Assembly: GCF_000559025.1 (NCBI RefSeq)
Contig: NZ_JAAN01000046.1
Location: forward strand, 1-64,000
Origin: Luteimonas huabeiensis HB2
Lineage (GTDB): Bacteria > Pseudomonadota > Gammaproteobacteria > Xanthomonadales > Xanthomonadaceae
DNA: 64,000 nucleotides
Reading direction: 5' to 3'
The notes beneath the pieces were generated by a model that saw only the letters and a list, made by a program, of their open reading frames with translations, had not been told where the DNA came from and searched no databases. Below are positions 1 to 8,766 of the stretch, one piece after another (the stretch's first letter is position 1; the number at the start of each line of letters is the position of its first letter). The translations under genes and the position numbers were made by a program.

Positions 1-90
1 CACCTTCTCCCGCTTGCGGGGGAGGGGACGGCATGGGCTCGCTTGCGGGAGAAGGAACGACATGGCCACGCTCGCCGACGGCCGCCGCGC
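1..90. repeat. Partial copy of a dispersed palindromic intergenic repeat
   Basis: The window opens with two copies of the motif CTTCTCCCGCTTGCGGG or its inverse, alternating with short ATGG-type linkers. The same motif fills the gaps at 32111-32368 and 51862-52125, so this is a fragment of one repeat family rather than coding DNA. It directly follows the 3' end of the minus-strand tatD gene. Only the right-hand part of the element lies inside the window. Confidence 0.55.
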
Positions 91-888
91 TCAGGCGGCG
101 GGCGGCAGGCGGAAGAACGCGGTGGCGGTGGCGGTGGTCGTGGCGGCGGTGGCCGCCGGGTCCTCGCCGCGGTCGCGGGCCAGTTCCGCGACGATGTGCG
201 GCAGGAAGGCGGGTTCGTTGCGGCGGTCCTTGGGCATCGGCGACAGCGTGCGCGGCAGCAGGTAGGGCGCGTCGGTCTCCACCATCAGCCGGTCGGCGGG
301 GATGTGCCGCACCAGTTCGCGCAGGTGCGCGCCGCGCCGTTCGTCGCACAGCCAGCCGGTGATGCCGATGTGCCAGTCGCGGTCGAGGTAGGCGAACAGT
401 TCCTCGCGGGTGCCGGTGAAGCAGTGCACCACCGCCGGGCCCAGGCGGCCGTCGAACGCGCGCATGATCGCCAGGAAATCGGCGTGCGCGTCGCGCTGGT
501 GCAGGAACAGCGGCTTGCCGGTGTCGGCGGCGATCTGCAACTGGCGTTCGAAGGCGCGGCGCTGCGCCGGGCGCGGGGAGAAGTCGCGGAAGTAGTCCAG
601 CCCGCATTCGCCCACCGCCACGACCTCCGGGTGCGCGGCGAGCGCGCGCAGCTCGGCGTCGCATTCCTCGGTGTATTCGGCCGCGTGGTGCGGGTGCACG
701 CCGGCGGTGGCGAACAGCACGCCGGGGTGCGCCTGCGCCAGCGCGAGTGCCTTGGGCGAATGCTCGCGGCTGGCGCCGGTCACCACCATGCGCGCCACCC
801 CGGCCGCGCGCGCGCGTTCCAGCACGGCGTCGCGATCGCGGTCGAAGCTGTCGTGGGTCAGGTTGGCGCCGATGTCGATCAGGGTCAT
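91..888 (-). CDS. tatD: TatD family metal-dependent DNase
   Basis: A 265-residue TatD-family TIM-barrel metallohydrolase, a 3'-5' exonuclease/DNase family implicated in DNA repair and quality control. The start IDIGANLTHDSF, the GVHPHHA metal-site segment, GECGLDYFRDFS, HCFTGTREE and ETDAPYLLPR all match TatD proper rather than the YcfH/YjjV paralogues. The start is set at the ATG at 888 because the homologous N-terminus begins MxxIDIGANLT; an in-frame upstream ATG would add ten residues not found in the family. It stands alone, downstream of and on the same strand as the endonuclease gene. Confidence 0.9.
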   Translation of the reverse strand: MTLIDIGANLTHDSFDRDRDAVLERARAAGVARMVVTGASREHSPKALALAQAHPGVLFATAGVHPHHAAEYTEECDAELRALAAHPEVVAVGECGLDYFRDFSPRPAQRRAFERQLQIAADTGKPLFLHQRDAHADFLAIMRAFDGRLGPAVVHCFTGTREELFAYLDRDWHIGITGWLCDERRGAHLRELVRHIPADRLMVETDAPYLLPRTLSPMPKDRRNEPAFLPHIVAELARDRGEDPAATAATTTATATAFFRLPPAA

Positions 889-958
889 GCGCGCGGGCCG
901 CTGGCGGAAGGCGCGCATTGTAGTCGGCGCGCGCGAACGCGCGCCGACCGCTGGGGCG

Positions 959-2746
959 TCAGTCCGGCAGGCGGCAGGTGGCCGGCTGGGTGCTGGTGAA
1001 CAGCGCCCGCGTCGCCCACTCCGGGTGGTCGATGAAGGGGTTGCGGTTGCCCTGGAAGCTGTACACCACCTCGTTGCGCGCGCGCTCGGCGGCGTCCGGC
1101 GGATCGGCGTGGTGCCAGGCGAGCAGGGTCGAGAGCAGGCCCATGTACGCCGGCGAGCCGGAGGTCGGGACGATCCGGCTGCGGTCGTCGGTCAGCTCCA
1201 GGTCGGGCTCGGACTGCCCGGTCTGCGGGTGGCGGCCGCCCTCGTAGCGGATCGCCATGTACAGCACCGCGCGCGCCATGTCGCCCTGGCGGTGCTGCCA
1301 GACCTGGAAGCTGCTGGCGTTGGTCCAGTTCGAGTTGCCCGGGTACGTGCCGGTGCCGCCGCCGACGCCGTGGTGCGATTCGGTCGCGCGCTCGCTGCAG
1401 TTGGCCGCCGGCCCGCAGTCGGCGTAGGGCTTGTTGCCGCGCGCGGCGTTGTGGTCGGTATCGGTCAGGTAGAGCATGTGCGCGTCGGTGTGCGGCGCGT
1501 TGGGCAGGCCGCGGTCGCCGGTGGCGCTGCCGAAGCCCAGCGACTTCGGCCAGGTGTGCTCGCGGTTGTAGGTCAGCCCGCTGCCGGTGCCGGCGCGCGC
1601 GCTGCCCTTGGGGTAGCTGCGGTTGCGGTAGGCGTCGAGGATGCGGTTCTCGTCCAGCGGGTCCTCGTCGGCGATCTCCAGGATCGTCCAGGTGCTGGTG
1701 CCGCTGCCGCTGTAGGGATACGCGGTGTGGCCGCGGATGGTGTGGTGCAGGGTGCAGCGCAGCTGCTGCGGCGTGCTCGCGTCCACCCGCGCGTAGTAGC
1801 CGCCCGGCGCGCCCGGGCCGCCGCCGCCGGCGTCGGCCACGGTGAAGCGCACCGTTGCATCCGCCACCGGATGCAGGCCGCCGGCATCGGCGATGCGCTC
1901 GGCGCGGATGTCCAGCGTGCACGGCTCGCCGGCGTGCAGCGCGGTGTCGGTGGACAGCGCGAAGCGCGTGCCGCTGGCCGGGTGCGACAGCGGCACCTGG
2001 CCCGAGCGCGCGCAGGCCAGCGCGAAGGCGCCGGGCGACAGCGTCACCGGGGTGTCGAAGACCACCTCCAGGTCGCCGGCGGCGGGGAAGCCGGTCGCGC
2101 CGTCGGCGGGCACGGTGGAGACCAGCGCGGGCGGCGCGTCCTCGCCGCCGCCGCCGCCGGTGAACGCCTGCCCGGCGTTGCAGCGGCCGAAACTCTGCGC
2201 CGAGGCCGCGGCCCAGGCGAAGTCGGCCGCCGCGCGGCCGCTGCCGCGCAGCTGCAGCGAGTGGCCCACCGGCGTGGACGATCCTTCGGAGACCGGCAGG
2301 TTGGCGCTGGTCATCCCCGCCGCGGGGCCGTTGCCGGCGACGATCGCGCCCTCGTAGCTGAGGAACTGCACCACCGCGCCCTGCGCATCGACCAGGGCGA
2401 TGCCGTCGTGGCTGCCGTTCTGCAGGCCGTCGCGCGGCCAGGTCACGGTGGCGATGCGCACGCTGGCGTCGCAGTCGGCGGCCTGCCCGGCGGGGACCGC
2501 CGCGTTGCCGTAGGTGCGCGCGTTGCCCGGGGCGCCGCTGCCGTTGTACAGCCAGAGACGATAGCCGGACAGGTCCTCGCCGGCGGTGGCCACGATCTCC
2601 ACCGCCTCGCCGACGTCGGCGCCGACGTTGTCGTAGTGAAGCTCGTTGACGAAGACCTCGGCGAAGGCCGCGGGGCTGGCCAGCAGCAGGAGGCAGGCCA
2701 GCGGCAGCGCCCGGCGGCGCTGTGGGCGGGGGCGGCGATCGCGCAT
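959..2746 (-). CDS. Secreted endonuclease I with lamin-tail and Ig-like domains
   Basis: A 595-residue secreted nuclease. An arginine-rich signal peptide with a hydrophobic core (ALPLACLLLLASPAAFA) is followed by a lamin-tail-like domain (VFVNELHYDNVGADVGEAVEI, about residues 30-190). Next come an Ig-like/SbsA-type segment (PPALVSTVPADGATGFPAAG) and a C-terminal endonuclease I domain. That domain carries the family signature NREHTWPKS and the DAHMLYLTDTDHNAARGNKPY block. EndA/NucM enzymes are periplasmic or extracellular non-specific nucleases, and the fused domains suggest surface or extracellular use. The ATG at 2746 is chosen because it gives a clean signal peptide. Confidence 0.88.
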   Translation of the reverse strand: MRDRRPRPQRRRALPLACLLLLASPAAFAEVFVNELHYDNVGADVGEAVEIVATAGEDLSGYRLWLYNGSGAPGNARTYGNAAVPAGQAADCDASVRIATVTWPRDGLQNGSHDGIALVDAQGAVVQFLSYEGAIVAGNGPAAGMTSANLPVSEGSSTPVGHSLQLRGSGRAAADFAWAAASAQSFGRCNAGQAFTGGGGGEDAPPALVSTVPADGATGFPAAGDLEVVFDTPVTLSPGAFALACARSGQVPLSHPASGTRFALSTDTALHAGEPCTLDIRAERIADAGGLHPVADATVRFTVADAGGGGPGAPGGYYARVDASTPQQLRCTLHHTIRGHTAYPYSGSGTSTWTILEIADEDPLDENRILDAYRNRSYPKGSARAGTGSGLTYNREHTWPKSLGFGSATGDRGLPNAPHTDAHMLYLTDTDHNAARGNKPYADCGPAANCSERATESHHGVGGGTGTYPGNSNWTNASSFQVWQHRQGDMARAVLYMAIRYEGGRHPQTGQSEPDLELTDDRSRIVPTSGSPAYMGLLSTLLAWHHADPPDAAERARNEVVYSFQGNRNPFIDHPEWATRALFTSTQPATCRLPD

Positions 2747-2845
2747 CGTGAAGGTCCCTGGGGTGGCGTCGTTGCCGAATGTAGCCCCGGGAAGATGACA
2801 GCCGCTCGCCGGAGGCGGCCAGCGGCTGGTGTAGTGTGTCGCGCC

Positions 2846-5344
2846 GTGATCGACGTCGCCTTTCCCATCGCGCCGCTCTTGCCGCGCATCGCCGCCAGCC
2901 TCGCCGCGCATCCGCGCCTGGTGCTGGAGGCGCCGCCCGGCGCCGGCAAGACCACGCAGGTGCCGCTGGCCCTGCTCGACGCGCCGTGGCGCGAGGACCG
3001 CCGGATCGTGATGCTGGAACCGCGCCGCGTGGCCGCGCGCGCCGCCGCCGGCTTCATGGCCGCGCAGCTCGGCGAGGCGGTCGGCGAGACCGTGGGCTAC
3101 CGGATCCGCTTCGAGCGCAAGGTCTCGGCGCGCACCCGCATCGAGGTGGTGACCGAGGGCATCCTCACCCGCATGATCCAGGACGATCCGACGCTCGACG
3201 GGATCGCCGCGCTGCTGTTCGACGAGTTCCACGAGCGCCACCTGGCCGGCGATCTCGGCCTGGCGCTGGCGCTGGACGTGCAGGCGCAGTTGCGGCCGGA
3301 CCTGCGCATCGTGGCGATGTCGGCCACGCTCGATGGCGAGCGGCTGGCGACGTTCCTCGACGCGCCGCGCCTGTCCAGCGCCGGGCGCGGTTTCCCGGTG
3401 GAGATCGCCCACTTCGCCGCGCGCCGCGACGAGTCGCTGGAGGCGCAGGCGCGGCGCGCGGTCGAGCACGCGCTCACCGCGCATCCGGGCGACGTGCTGG
3501 TGTTCCTGCCCGGCCAGCGCGAGATCGCGCGCCTGCAGGCGGCGCTGCAGGCCGCCGCGGTCGAGGCCGAGCTACTGGCCCTGCACGGCGAGCTGCCGGT
3601 CGAGCAGCAGGCGCGCGTGCTGCGCCCCGATCCCGGCGGGCGCCGGCGCGTGGTGCTGGCCACCAACGTCGCCGAATCCTCGGTGACCCTGCCCGGGGTG
3701 CGCGTGGTGATCGACAGCGGGCTGGCGCGCGCGCCGCGCTTCGATCCCAACAGCGGCTTCTCGCGATTGCAGACGGTGGCGATCTCGCAGGCCTCCGCCG
3801 ACCAGCGCGCCGGCCGCGCCGGTCGCGTCGCCGCCGGCTGGGCGTGGCGGCTGTGGCCGCAGTCGCAGCGCCTGGAGCCGCAGCGCGTGCCGGAGATCGC
3901 CCAGGTCGACCTGGCCGCGCTCGCGCTGGAGCTGGCCGCCTGGGGCGAGAGCGCGCTGCGCTTCCCCGATCCGCCGCCGCCGGGCGCGCTGGCCGCCGCG
4001 CGCGACCTGCTGCGCCTGCTGGGCCAGCTCGATGCCGAGGCGCGCATCACCGCCGCCGGGCGCCGCGCGCTCGCGCTGGGCACCCACCCGCGCTGGGCGG
4101 CGATGCTCGACGCCGCCGCGGACCCGGCATCGCGCGCGCTCGCCTGCGACCTGGTGGCGCTGCTGGAGGGGCGCGATCCGCTGCGCGCGCGCTCCGATGC
4201 CGTGGCCGCGCGCTGGCAGGCGCTGGCGGCCTGGCGGGACGGCCGCGCGGCGGACCCGGCCGCGCGCGGCGCGCTGGCCGCGGTCGATGCCGCCGCGCGG
4301 CAGTGGCGCCGCCGCCTGGGCGTGGAGCGCGCGCCGCCCGCGCACGTCCCCGCGCACGCGCTCGGCGACCTGCTCGCGCACGCCTTCCCGGACCGCATCG
4401 CCCATCGCCACGCCGCCGATCCGCTGCGCTACCAGCTCGCCAACGGCCGCACCCTGCGCCTGTTCGACGACAGCGCGCTGATCGGCGAGCCCTGGCTGGT
4501 CGCCGCCGAGCTGCGGCACGAGGCGCGCGACGCGCTGTTGCTGCGCGGTGCGCCGGTGGACGAGGCCGTCCTGCGCCGCGACATGGCCGAGCGCTTCGCC
4601 GAGGCCGACGAGGTGCGCTGGGACCCTGCGCGGCGCGCGCTGGTCTCCGAGCGCGTGCAGCGTTTCGCCGGCATCGTGCTCGACGCGCGGCCGGCCGGCC
4701 GGGTCGATCCGGAACGCGCCGCGCAGGCGCTCGCCGACGCGGTGCGCGCGCTCGGCCTGGATGCGCTGCCGTGGACCGAGCGCCTTCGGCAGTGGCGCGC
4801 GCGCGCCGGCTCGCTGCGCGCGTGGATGCCGGAACTCGGCCTGCCCGACCTGTCGGACGCCGCCCTGCTCGACGGCCTGGACGGCTGGCTGCGCCCCGCC
4901 CTCGCCGGCCTGAGCCGGCTCGACGCGCTCGGCGAGGACGCGCTGGGCGAGGCGCTCGCCGCGCAGCTCGACTGGCCCGCGCGCCAGGCGCTCGAGCGGC
5001 TGGCGCCGGTCCGCATCGCGGTGCCTTCGGGGCAGGCGCGGCGCATCGAATACGCGCTGGAGCCCGACGGCACGCCGCGGCCGCCGGTGCTGGCGGTCAA
5101 GCTGCAGGAGCTGTTCGGGCTGGCGGAGACTCCGCGCATCGCCGACGGTCGCGTCCCGCTCACCCTGCACCTGCTGTCGCCGGCCGGCCGGCCGCTGCAG
5201 GTCACCCAGGACCTGCGCAGCTTCTGGGAACGCACCTGGCCGGAGGTGCGCAAGGAGATGAAGGGCCGCTACCCGCGGCACCCGTGGCCGGAAGACCCAT
5301 GGAACGCGGTCGCCACGCATCGCGCCAAGCCGCGCGGGACCTGA
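2846..5344 (+). CDS. hrpB: ATP-dependent helicase HrpB
   Basis: An 832-residue DEAH-box-type superfamily 2 helicase of the HrpB family, close to the usual 820-840 residues. Visible motifs are Walker A PPGAGKTTQ, the Walker B variant LLFDEFHERH, motif III VAMSATLDG, and motif VI ADQRAGRAGRVAAG. The HrpB-specific C-terminal region ends YPRHPWPEDPW. The reading frame stays open far upstream by chance in GC-rich DNA. The GTG at 2846 fits the homologous start just before the hydrophobic segment IAPLLPRIAASLAAHP, and it leaves a 99-bp divergent gap to the endonuclease gene. The cellular role of HrpB is poorly defined. Confidence 0.92.
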   Translation: MIDVAFPIAPLLPRIAASLAAHPRLVLEAPPGAGKTTQVPLALLDAPWREDRRIVMLEPRRVAARAAAGFMAAQLGEAVGETVGYRIRFERKVSARTRIEVVTEGILTRMIQDDPTLDGIAALLFDEFHERHLAGDLGLALALDVQAQLRPDLRIVAMSATLDGERLATFLDAPRLSSAGRGFPVEIAHFAARRDESLEAQARRAVEHALTAHPGDVLVFLPGQREIARLQAALQAAAVEAELLALHGELPVEQQARVLRPDPGGRRRVVLATNVAESSVTLPGVRVVIDSGLARAPRFDPNSGFSRLQTVAISQASADQRAGRAGRVAAGWAWRLWPQSQRLEPQRVPEIAQVDLAALALELAAWGESALRFPDPPPPGALAAARDLLRLLGQLDAEARITAAGRRALALGTHPRWAAMLDAAADPASRALACDLVALLEGRDPLRARSDAVAARWQALAAWRDGRAADPAARGALAAVDAAARQWRRRLGVERAPPAHVPAHALGDLLAHAFPDRIAHRHAADPLRYQLANGRTLRLFDDSALIGEPWLVAAELRHEARDALLLRGAPVDEAVLRRDMAERFAEADEVRWDPARRALVSERVQRFAGIVLDARPAGRVDPERAAQALADAVRALGLDALPWTERLRQWRARAGSLRAWMPELGLPDLSDAALLDGLDGWLRPALAGLSRLDALGEDALGEALAAQLDWPARQALERLAPVRIAVPSGQARRIEYALEPDGTPRPPVLAVKLQELFGLAETPRIADGRVPLTLHLLSPAGRPLQVTQDLRSFWERTWPEVRKEMKGRYPRHPWPEDPWNAVATHRAKPRGT

Positions 5345-5463
5345 GCAACGCGGTATCGTTCAGCGGCGGTGCGGCCGGCGCTCACGCATCCGCCACGATG
5401 CGCCGCCCACAATGCACGACCACGTATTTTCCGTTGCGCAGCACAGACCCAAGGACATCCCCC

Positions 5464-5856
5464 ATGAGCAAGTTCGACGCACTGCAGGACCGGGCGCTTG
5501 AGTTGGCGGGCCATCTCGGCGACAACATCCGCCACGCCATTCCCGACCACGCCGGCAAGTGGCTGCAGACCGGTGCCGCGCTGGGCGCGGCGCGCGCGGC
5601 CACGCGGACCGCGGGCCGCTCCATCACCCGCCACCCGGCCATTTCCGGATCCGTGGTCGTCGCGGTGATCGCCGGCGCCGGCCTGCTGTGGTGGGCGAGC
5701 AAGCGCCGCAAGCAGAAACAGGCGGCCGGGTCCGGGCAGACCATCGAAGGCAGTTCGCACCGCGTCGAGGCGCGCCGCGCGCCGCGCCGGTCCGGCGCCC
5801 GTCGCGGCACCCGCACCACCGCCACCGCGCCGCGCGACGCCGACAGCGCCGACTGA
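5464..5856 (+). CDS. Small single-pass membrane protein, unknown function
   Basis: A 130-residue protein with no recognised catalytic motif. The N-terminal 50 residues are amphipathic and helical (LQDRALELAGHLGDNIRHAIP). They are followed by one membrane span (ISGSVVVAVIAGAGLLWWA) and a basic, low-complexity cytoplasmic tail rich in R, S and T. This layout resembles DUF883/ElaB-like or other small stress-associated inner-membrane proteins, but no specific family can be claimed. The ATG at 5464 is preceded by a weak purine stretch (AAGGACA). Confidence 0.7.
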   Translation: MSKFDALQDRALELAGHLGDNIRHAIPDHAGKWLQTGAALGAARAATRTAGRSITRHPAISGSVVVAVIAGAGLLWWASKRRKQKQAAGSGQTIEGSSHRVEARRAPRRSGARRGTRTTATAPRDADSAD

Positions 5857-5907
5857 GCGGCGCGCCATGCCCGACCGAGGACGCCGGCACCCGCCGGCGT
5901 CCTGCGT

Positions 5908-7023
5908 TCAGGGCGAGGCGCCCTTGCGGCCGCGGGCCTCGGGCAATTCGACCACGAAGCGGGCGCCGCCGCCCTCGCGGTCCTCGTACCAGAGCTGGCC
6001 GCCGGCGTTGGAGACGATCTCGCGCGCCAGCGAGAGCCCGAGGCCGGTGGAATTGCCGCCGTCGCCGCCGGCGCTGTCGTGCAGCCGCACGAACGGCTTG
6101 AACAGTTCGCGCTGGCGGGCGCTGGCGATGCCGGGCCCCCGGTCCTCCACCAGCAGCTGCCAGTAGCCGGGCGCGCCCGGCCGGCAGGTGATGTCCACGT
6201 CGCTGCCGGCGGCGTACTTCATCGCATTGCTGACCAGGTTCTCGGCGACCTGGCGCAGCACCAGCGGGTCGATCGCCACCCGCACGTCCTCGCTCCCGTG
6301 GGCGCTGACGCGCATGCAGCGCTGCCGCGCCTCGAACTGCAGCCCGTAGCGGTTCTCCAGCCAGTCCACGGTCTCGTGGAGCGAGGCGGTGGCGTTGCGC
6401 TCGGTGTGCTCGCGCGTGCTGCGCTGCATCTCCAGGTAGCGCTTGATGTAGCCCAGCGCGTCGCTGGCGCTTTCGTAGATGGTGTCCAGGTAGCGCGGCA
6501 CGCGCTCCGGGCCGACGCCGTTGCTGCGCAGGATGTCGCTGGCGAACAGCACCGAGCTCAGGGGGTTCTTGAGGTCGTGGGCGACCAGGTTCACCAGCTC
6601 CTGGCGCTCGCGCGCCACCCGTTCCAGGCGATCGCGGGTGAGCTTCAGGCCGACGTGGGCGCTGACCCGGGCCAGCAGTTCCTCGGGCAGGAAGGGCTTG
6701 GTCACGTAGTCCACCGCGCCCGCGTCGAACGCGCGCAGCAACTGCTCGCGGTCGCGCGCGGCGGTCAGGCAGACCACCGGCAGCCGCATCAGCGTCTCGC
6801 GCTGCTTGATCTCGGCCAGCACCTCGAAACCGTCCATGCCCGGCATCAGCACGTCGAGCAGGATCAGGTCCGGCATCGCCTCGGTGGCGATGCGCAACGC
6901 GTCCTCGCCGTCGGTGGCGTTGAGCACGTCGTAGCCGTTGCGCGACAGCAGCGCGCTGACGACGCGAAGGTTCGCCGGTTGGTCGTCGACCACGAGAATG
7001 CGTCCGGCCGCTACCTTCGTCAT
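5908..7023 (-). CDS. Response regulator-histidine kinase hybrid
   Basis: A 371-residue soluble hybrid. Residues 1-125 are a receiver (RILVVDDQPANLR, phospho-acceptor Asp57 in LILLDVLMPGMDGFE, KPF near residue 105). Residues about 140-365 are a histidine kinase with H-box LVAHDLKNPLSS, N-box NLVSNAMKYA, G1 DRGPGIA and G2 GLGLSLAREI. There are no membrane segments, so it should take its input by phosphotransfer from a partner or by a cytosolic signal. The start at 7023 (MTKVAAGRILVVDD) places the receiver at the N-terminus; the upstream ATG lacks support. No cognate regulator is adjacent. Confidence 0.88.
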   Translation of the reverse strand: MTKVAAGRILVVDDQPANLRVVSALLSRNGYDVLNATDGEDALRIATEAMPDLILLDVLMPGMDGFEVLAEIKQRETLMRLPVVCLTAARDREQLLRAFDAGAVDYVTKPFLPEELLARVSAHVGLKLTRDRLERVARERQELVNLVAHDLKNPLSSVLFASDILRSNGVGPERVPRYLDTIYESASDALGYIKRYLEMQRSTREHTERNATASLHETVDWLENRYGLQFEARQRCMRVSAHGSEDVRVAIDPLVLRQVAENLVSNAMKYAAGSDVDITCRPGAPGYWQLLVEDRGPGIASARQRELFKPFVRLHDSAGGDGGNSTGLGLSLAREIVSNAGGQLWYEDREGGGARFVVELPEARGRKGASP

Positions 7024-7146
7024 CGCCCAATCATGACCCTGAACAGGAATGCGCGGACGGTAACAGAAGCGTGCGGGGCGTACTATCAGAAAAGTCTGCA
7101 AGTCCTTGGACGCGCAGCATGTTTTCTGAACAATTCATTCGCGCGT

Positions 7147-7686
7147 TCAGGAAACCGCGCGCCAGCTGCCGGGTTGCAGCCCGTGCACGTTCCAGGGGCC
7201 GATCGCCACCCGCACCAGCCGCAGCGTGGGCAATCCGACCGCGGCGGTCATGCGCCGGACCTGGCGGTTGCGTCCTTCGCGCAGCACGATCTCCAGCCAC
7301 GCGTCGGGCACCGTCTTGCGATGGCGCACGGGCGGATCGCGCGGCCACAGCGCCGGCGGCGGATCGAGCCGGCGCACGCCGGGCGGCCGCGTCGGCCCGT
7401 CGCGCAGCACCGGCCCGGCGCGCAGCGCCTCCAGCGCGGCCTCGTCGGGATCGCCCTCCACCTGCACCCAGTAGGTCTTGGGCAGCTTGTGGCGCGGATC
7501 GGCGATGCGATGGATCAGCCCGCCCTCGTCGCTGAGCAGCAGCAGGCCCTCGCTGTCGTGGTCGAGCCGCCCGGCCGGGTAGATCCCGGCGGGCAGCCCG
7601 AATCCGGCCAGCGTGGGCCGCGGCGGCACGCTGCGGTCGGTGAACTGGCACAGCACGCCATAGGGCTTGTTGAAGGCGACGAGCAC
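7147..7686 (-). CDS. rluE: 23S rRNA pseudouridine synthase RluE
   Basis: A 179-residue RsuA/RluE-family pseudouridine synthase. The catalytic aspartate lies in YPAGRLDHDSEGLLLLSDEG, and the family end motif LREGRNRQVRRMTAAVGLPTLRLVR is present. There is no N-terminal S4 domain, as expected for RluE, which modifies U2457 of 23S rRNA in E. coli. The GTG at 7686 begins VAFNKPYGVL, the conserved first strand. It lies 28 bp downstream of the methyltransferase stop on the same strand, so the two may be cotranscribed. Confidence 0.88.
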   Translation of the reverse strand: MLVAFNKPYGVLCQFTDRSVPPRPTLAGFGLPAGIYPAGRLDHDSEGLLLLSDEGGLIHRIADPRHKLPKTYWVQVEGDPDEAALEALRAGPVLRDGPTRPPGVRRLDPPPALWPRDPPVRHRKTVPDAWLEIVLREGRNRQVRRMTAAVGLPTLRLVRVAIGPWNVHGLQPGSWRAVS

Positions 7687-7713
7687 GCGGCCGGCGAACG
7701 CGGGCGAGGGCGG

Positions 7714-8616
7714 TCAGTCCTTGACGAAGCGCAACGTCATGCGGTCGCTTTCGCCGATCTCGCGGTACTTCTGCGCATCGGCCTCGTCGTGCCGGTTGGT
7801 CGGCGGCAGCGTCCACACGCCGTTGGGGTGGTCGCGGGTGTCGCGGGGGTTGGCGTTGACCTCGCTGCGTTCGTCCAGCCGGAAGCCGGCGGCCTCCGCC
7901 AGCGCGATCACCGTCTGCTCGGCGACGTAGCCGGAGCGGTCGTCGGGCGGCAGTTCGCGTTCGGCGCGGTGTTCCACCACGCCCAGCACGCCGCCCGGCT
8001 TGAGCACCTTGTGGAAGCCCTCGAACATCGCCTGCGCATTGCCGGCCATCAGCCAGTTGTGCACGTTGCGGAAGGTCAACACCGCGTCGGCCGAACCGTC
8101 GGGGCCGAACGAGGGCGCGGCCGGGTCGTACTCCACCAGGGTCGCGCGGCCGTAGACCTCGGTGGGCTCGCCGCCGAGCTTGGCGCGCAACTCGTCGCGC
8201 GCGCGGGTCGGGTAGGCGCGGCGGTCCTCGGGCACGCTGTCCGGCGCCACCACCGCACCGACGTAGGTGCCGCGCTCGCGCAGGTAGGGCGCCAGGATCT
8301 CGGTGTACCAGCCGCCGCCGGGGGTGATCTCGATCACCGTCATGTCGGGGCGGATGCCGAAGAACGCGAGCGTCTGCTTCGGATGGCGCCAGGCGTCGCG
8401 GGCGGCGAACTCCGGGCTGCGCCAGGCGCCGGCGATCGCGCGATCGAGCGCGGCTTCCGCCTCGGCGTCGAGCGCGCGGCCGGCCTCGGCCTCGGGCGTC
8501 GCCGCGGCGGCGGCATCGGCCGTCGCGTCGGCCGCGGTATCGGCCGGCGTCGCCGGGTCGGCGCCGCAGGCGGCGAGCAGCGCAACGGGCAGCAACAGGG
8601 GCAGCAGCGGTTTCAT
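7714..8616 (-). CDS. Lipoprotein with class I SAM methyltransferase fold
   Basis: A 300-residue protein with a lipoprotein signal peptide (MKPLLPLLLPVALLAACGAD, lipobox LAAC, acylated Cys17). An Ala/Thr/Asp-rich linker and a class I methyltransferase-like domain follow (VIEITPGGGWYTEILAPYL as motif I, VEYDPAAPSFGPDGSADAVLTFRNVHNWL, LKPGGVLGVVEHR). Lipidated periplasmic methyltransferase-like proteins of this type occur widely in proteobacteria, but their substrate, and whether SAM is available there, is unclear. The start at 8616 is fixed by the signal peptide. Confidence 0.87.
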   Translation of the reverse strand: MKPLLPLLLPVALLAACGADPATPADTAADATADAAAAATPEAEAGRALDAEAEAALDRAIAGAWRSPEFAARDAWRHPKQTLAFFGIRPDMTVIEITPGGGWYTEILAPYLRERGTYVGAVVAPDSVPEDRRAYPTRARDELRAKLGGEPTEVYGRATLVEYDPAAPSFGPDGSADAVLTFRNVHNWLMAGNAQAMFEGFHKVLKPGGVLGVVEHRAERELPPDDRSGYVAEQTVIALAEAAGFRLDERSEVNANPRDTRDHPNGVWTLPPTNRHDEADAQKYREIGESDRMTLRFVKD

Positions 8617-8766
8617 GGGCGCTCCATCGGGGTCGGGACCGCCAAGGGTAGCGGCTGGCGCGACCGGGAGCATGCCGGCGCGCAACACAGCATTCCCGCC
8701 GTCTTCGCAGCGTACCGACCCCGCGGTGGCTTAGGCTGGCGCCGATCGAACCCGAGGAACCGCTGC

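Noticed and set aside
671..5344. A 1557-codon open frame through the endonuclease region into hrpB
   Set aside because: Only the part from 2846 is HrpB. Upstream it is the shadow of the minus-strand tatD and endonuclease genes in very GC-rich DNA. Similar long shadows elsewhere (for example opposite icd, cobN and the S9 peptidase) were left out for the same reason.
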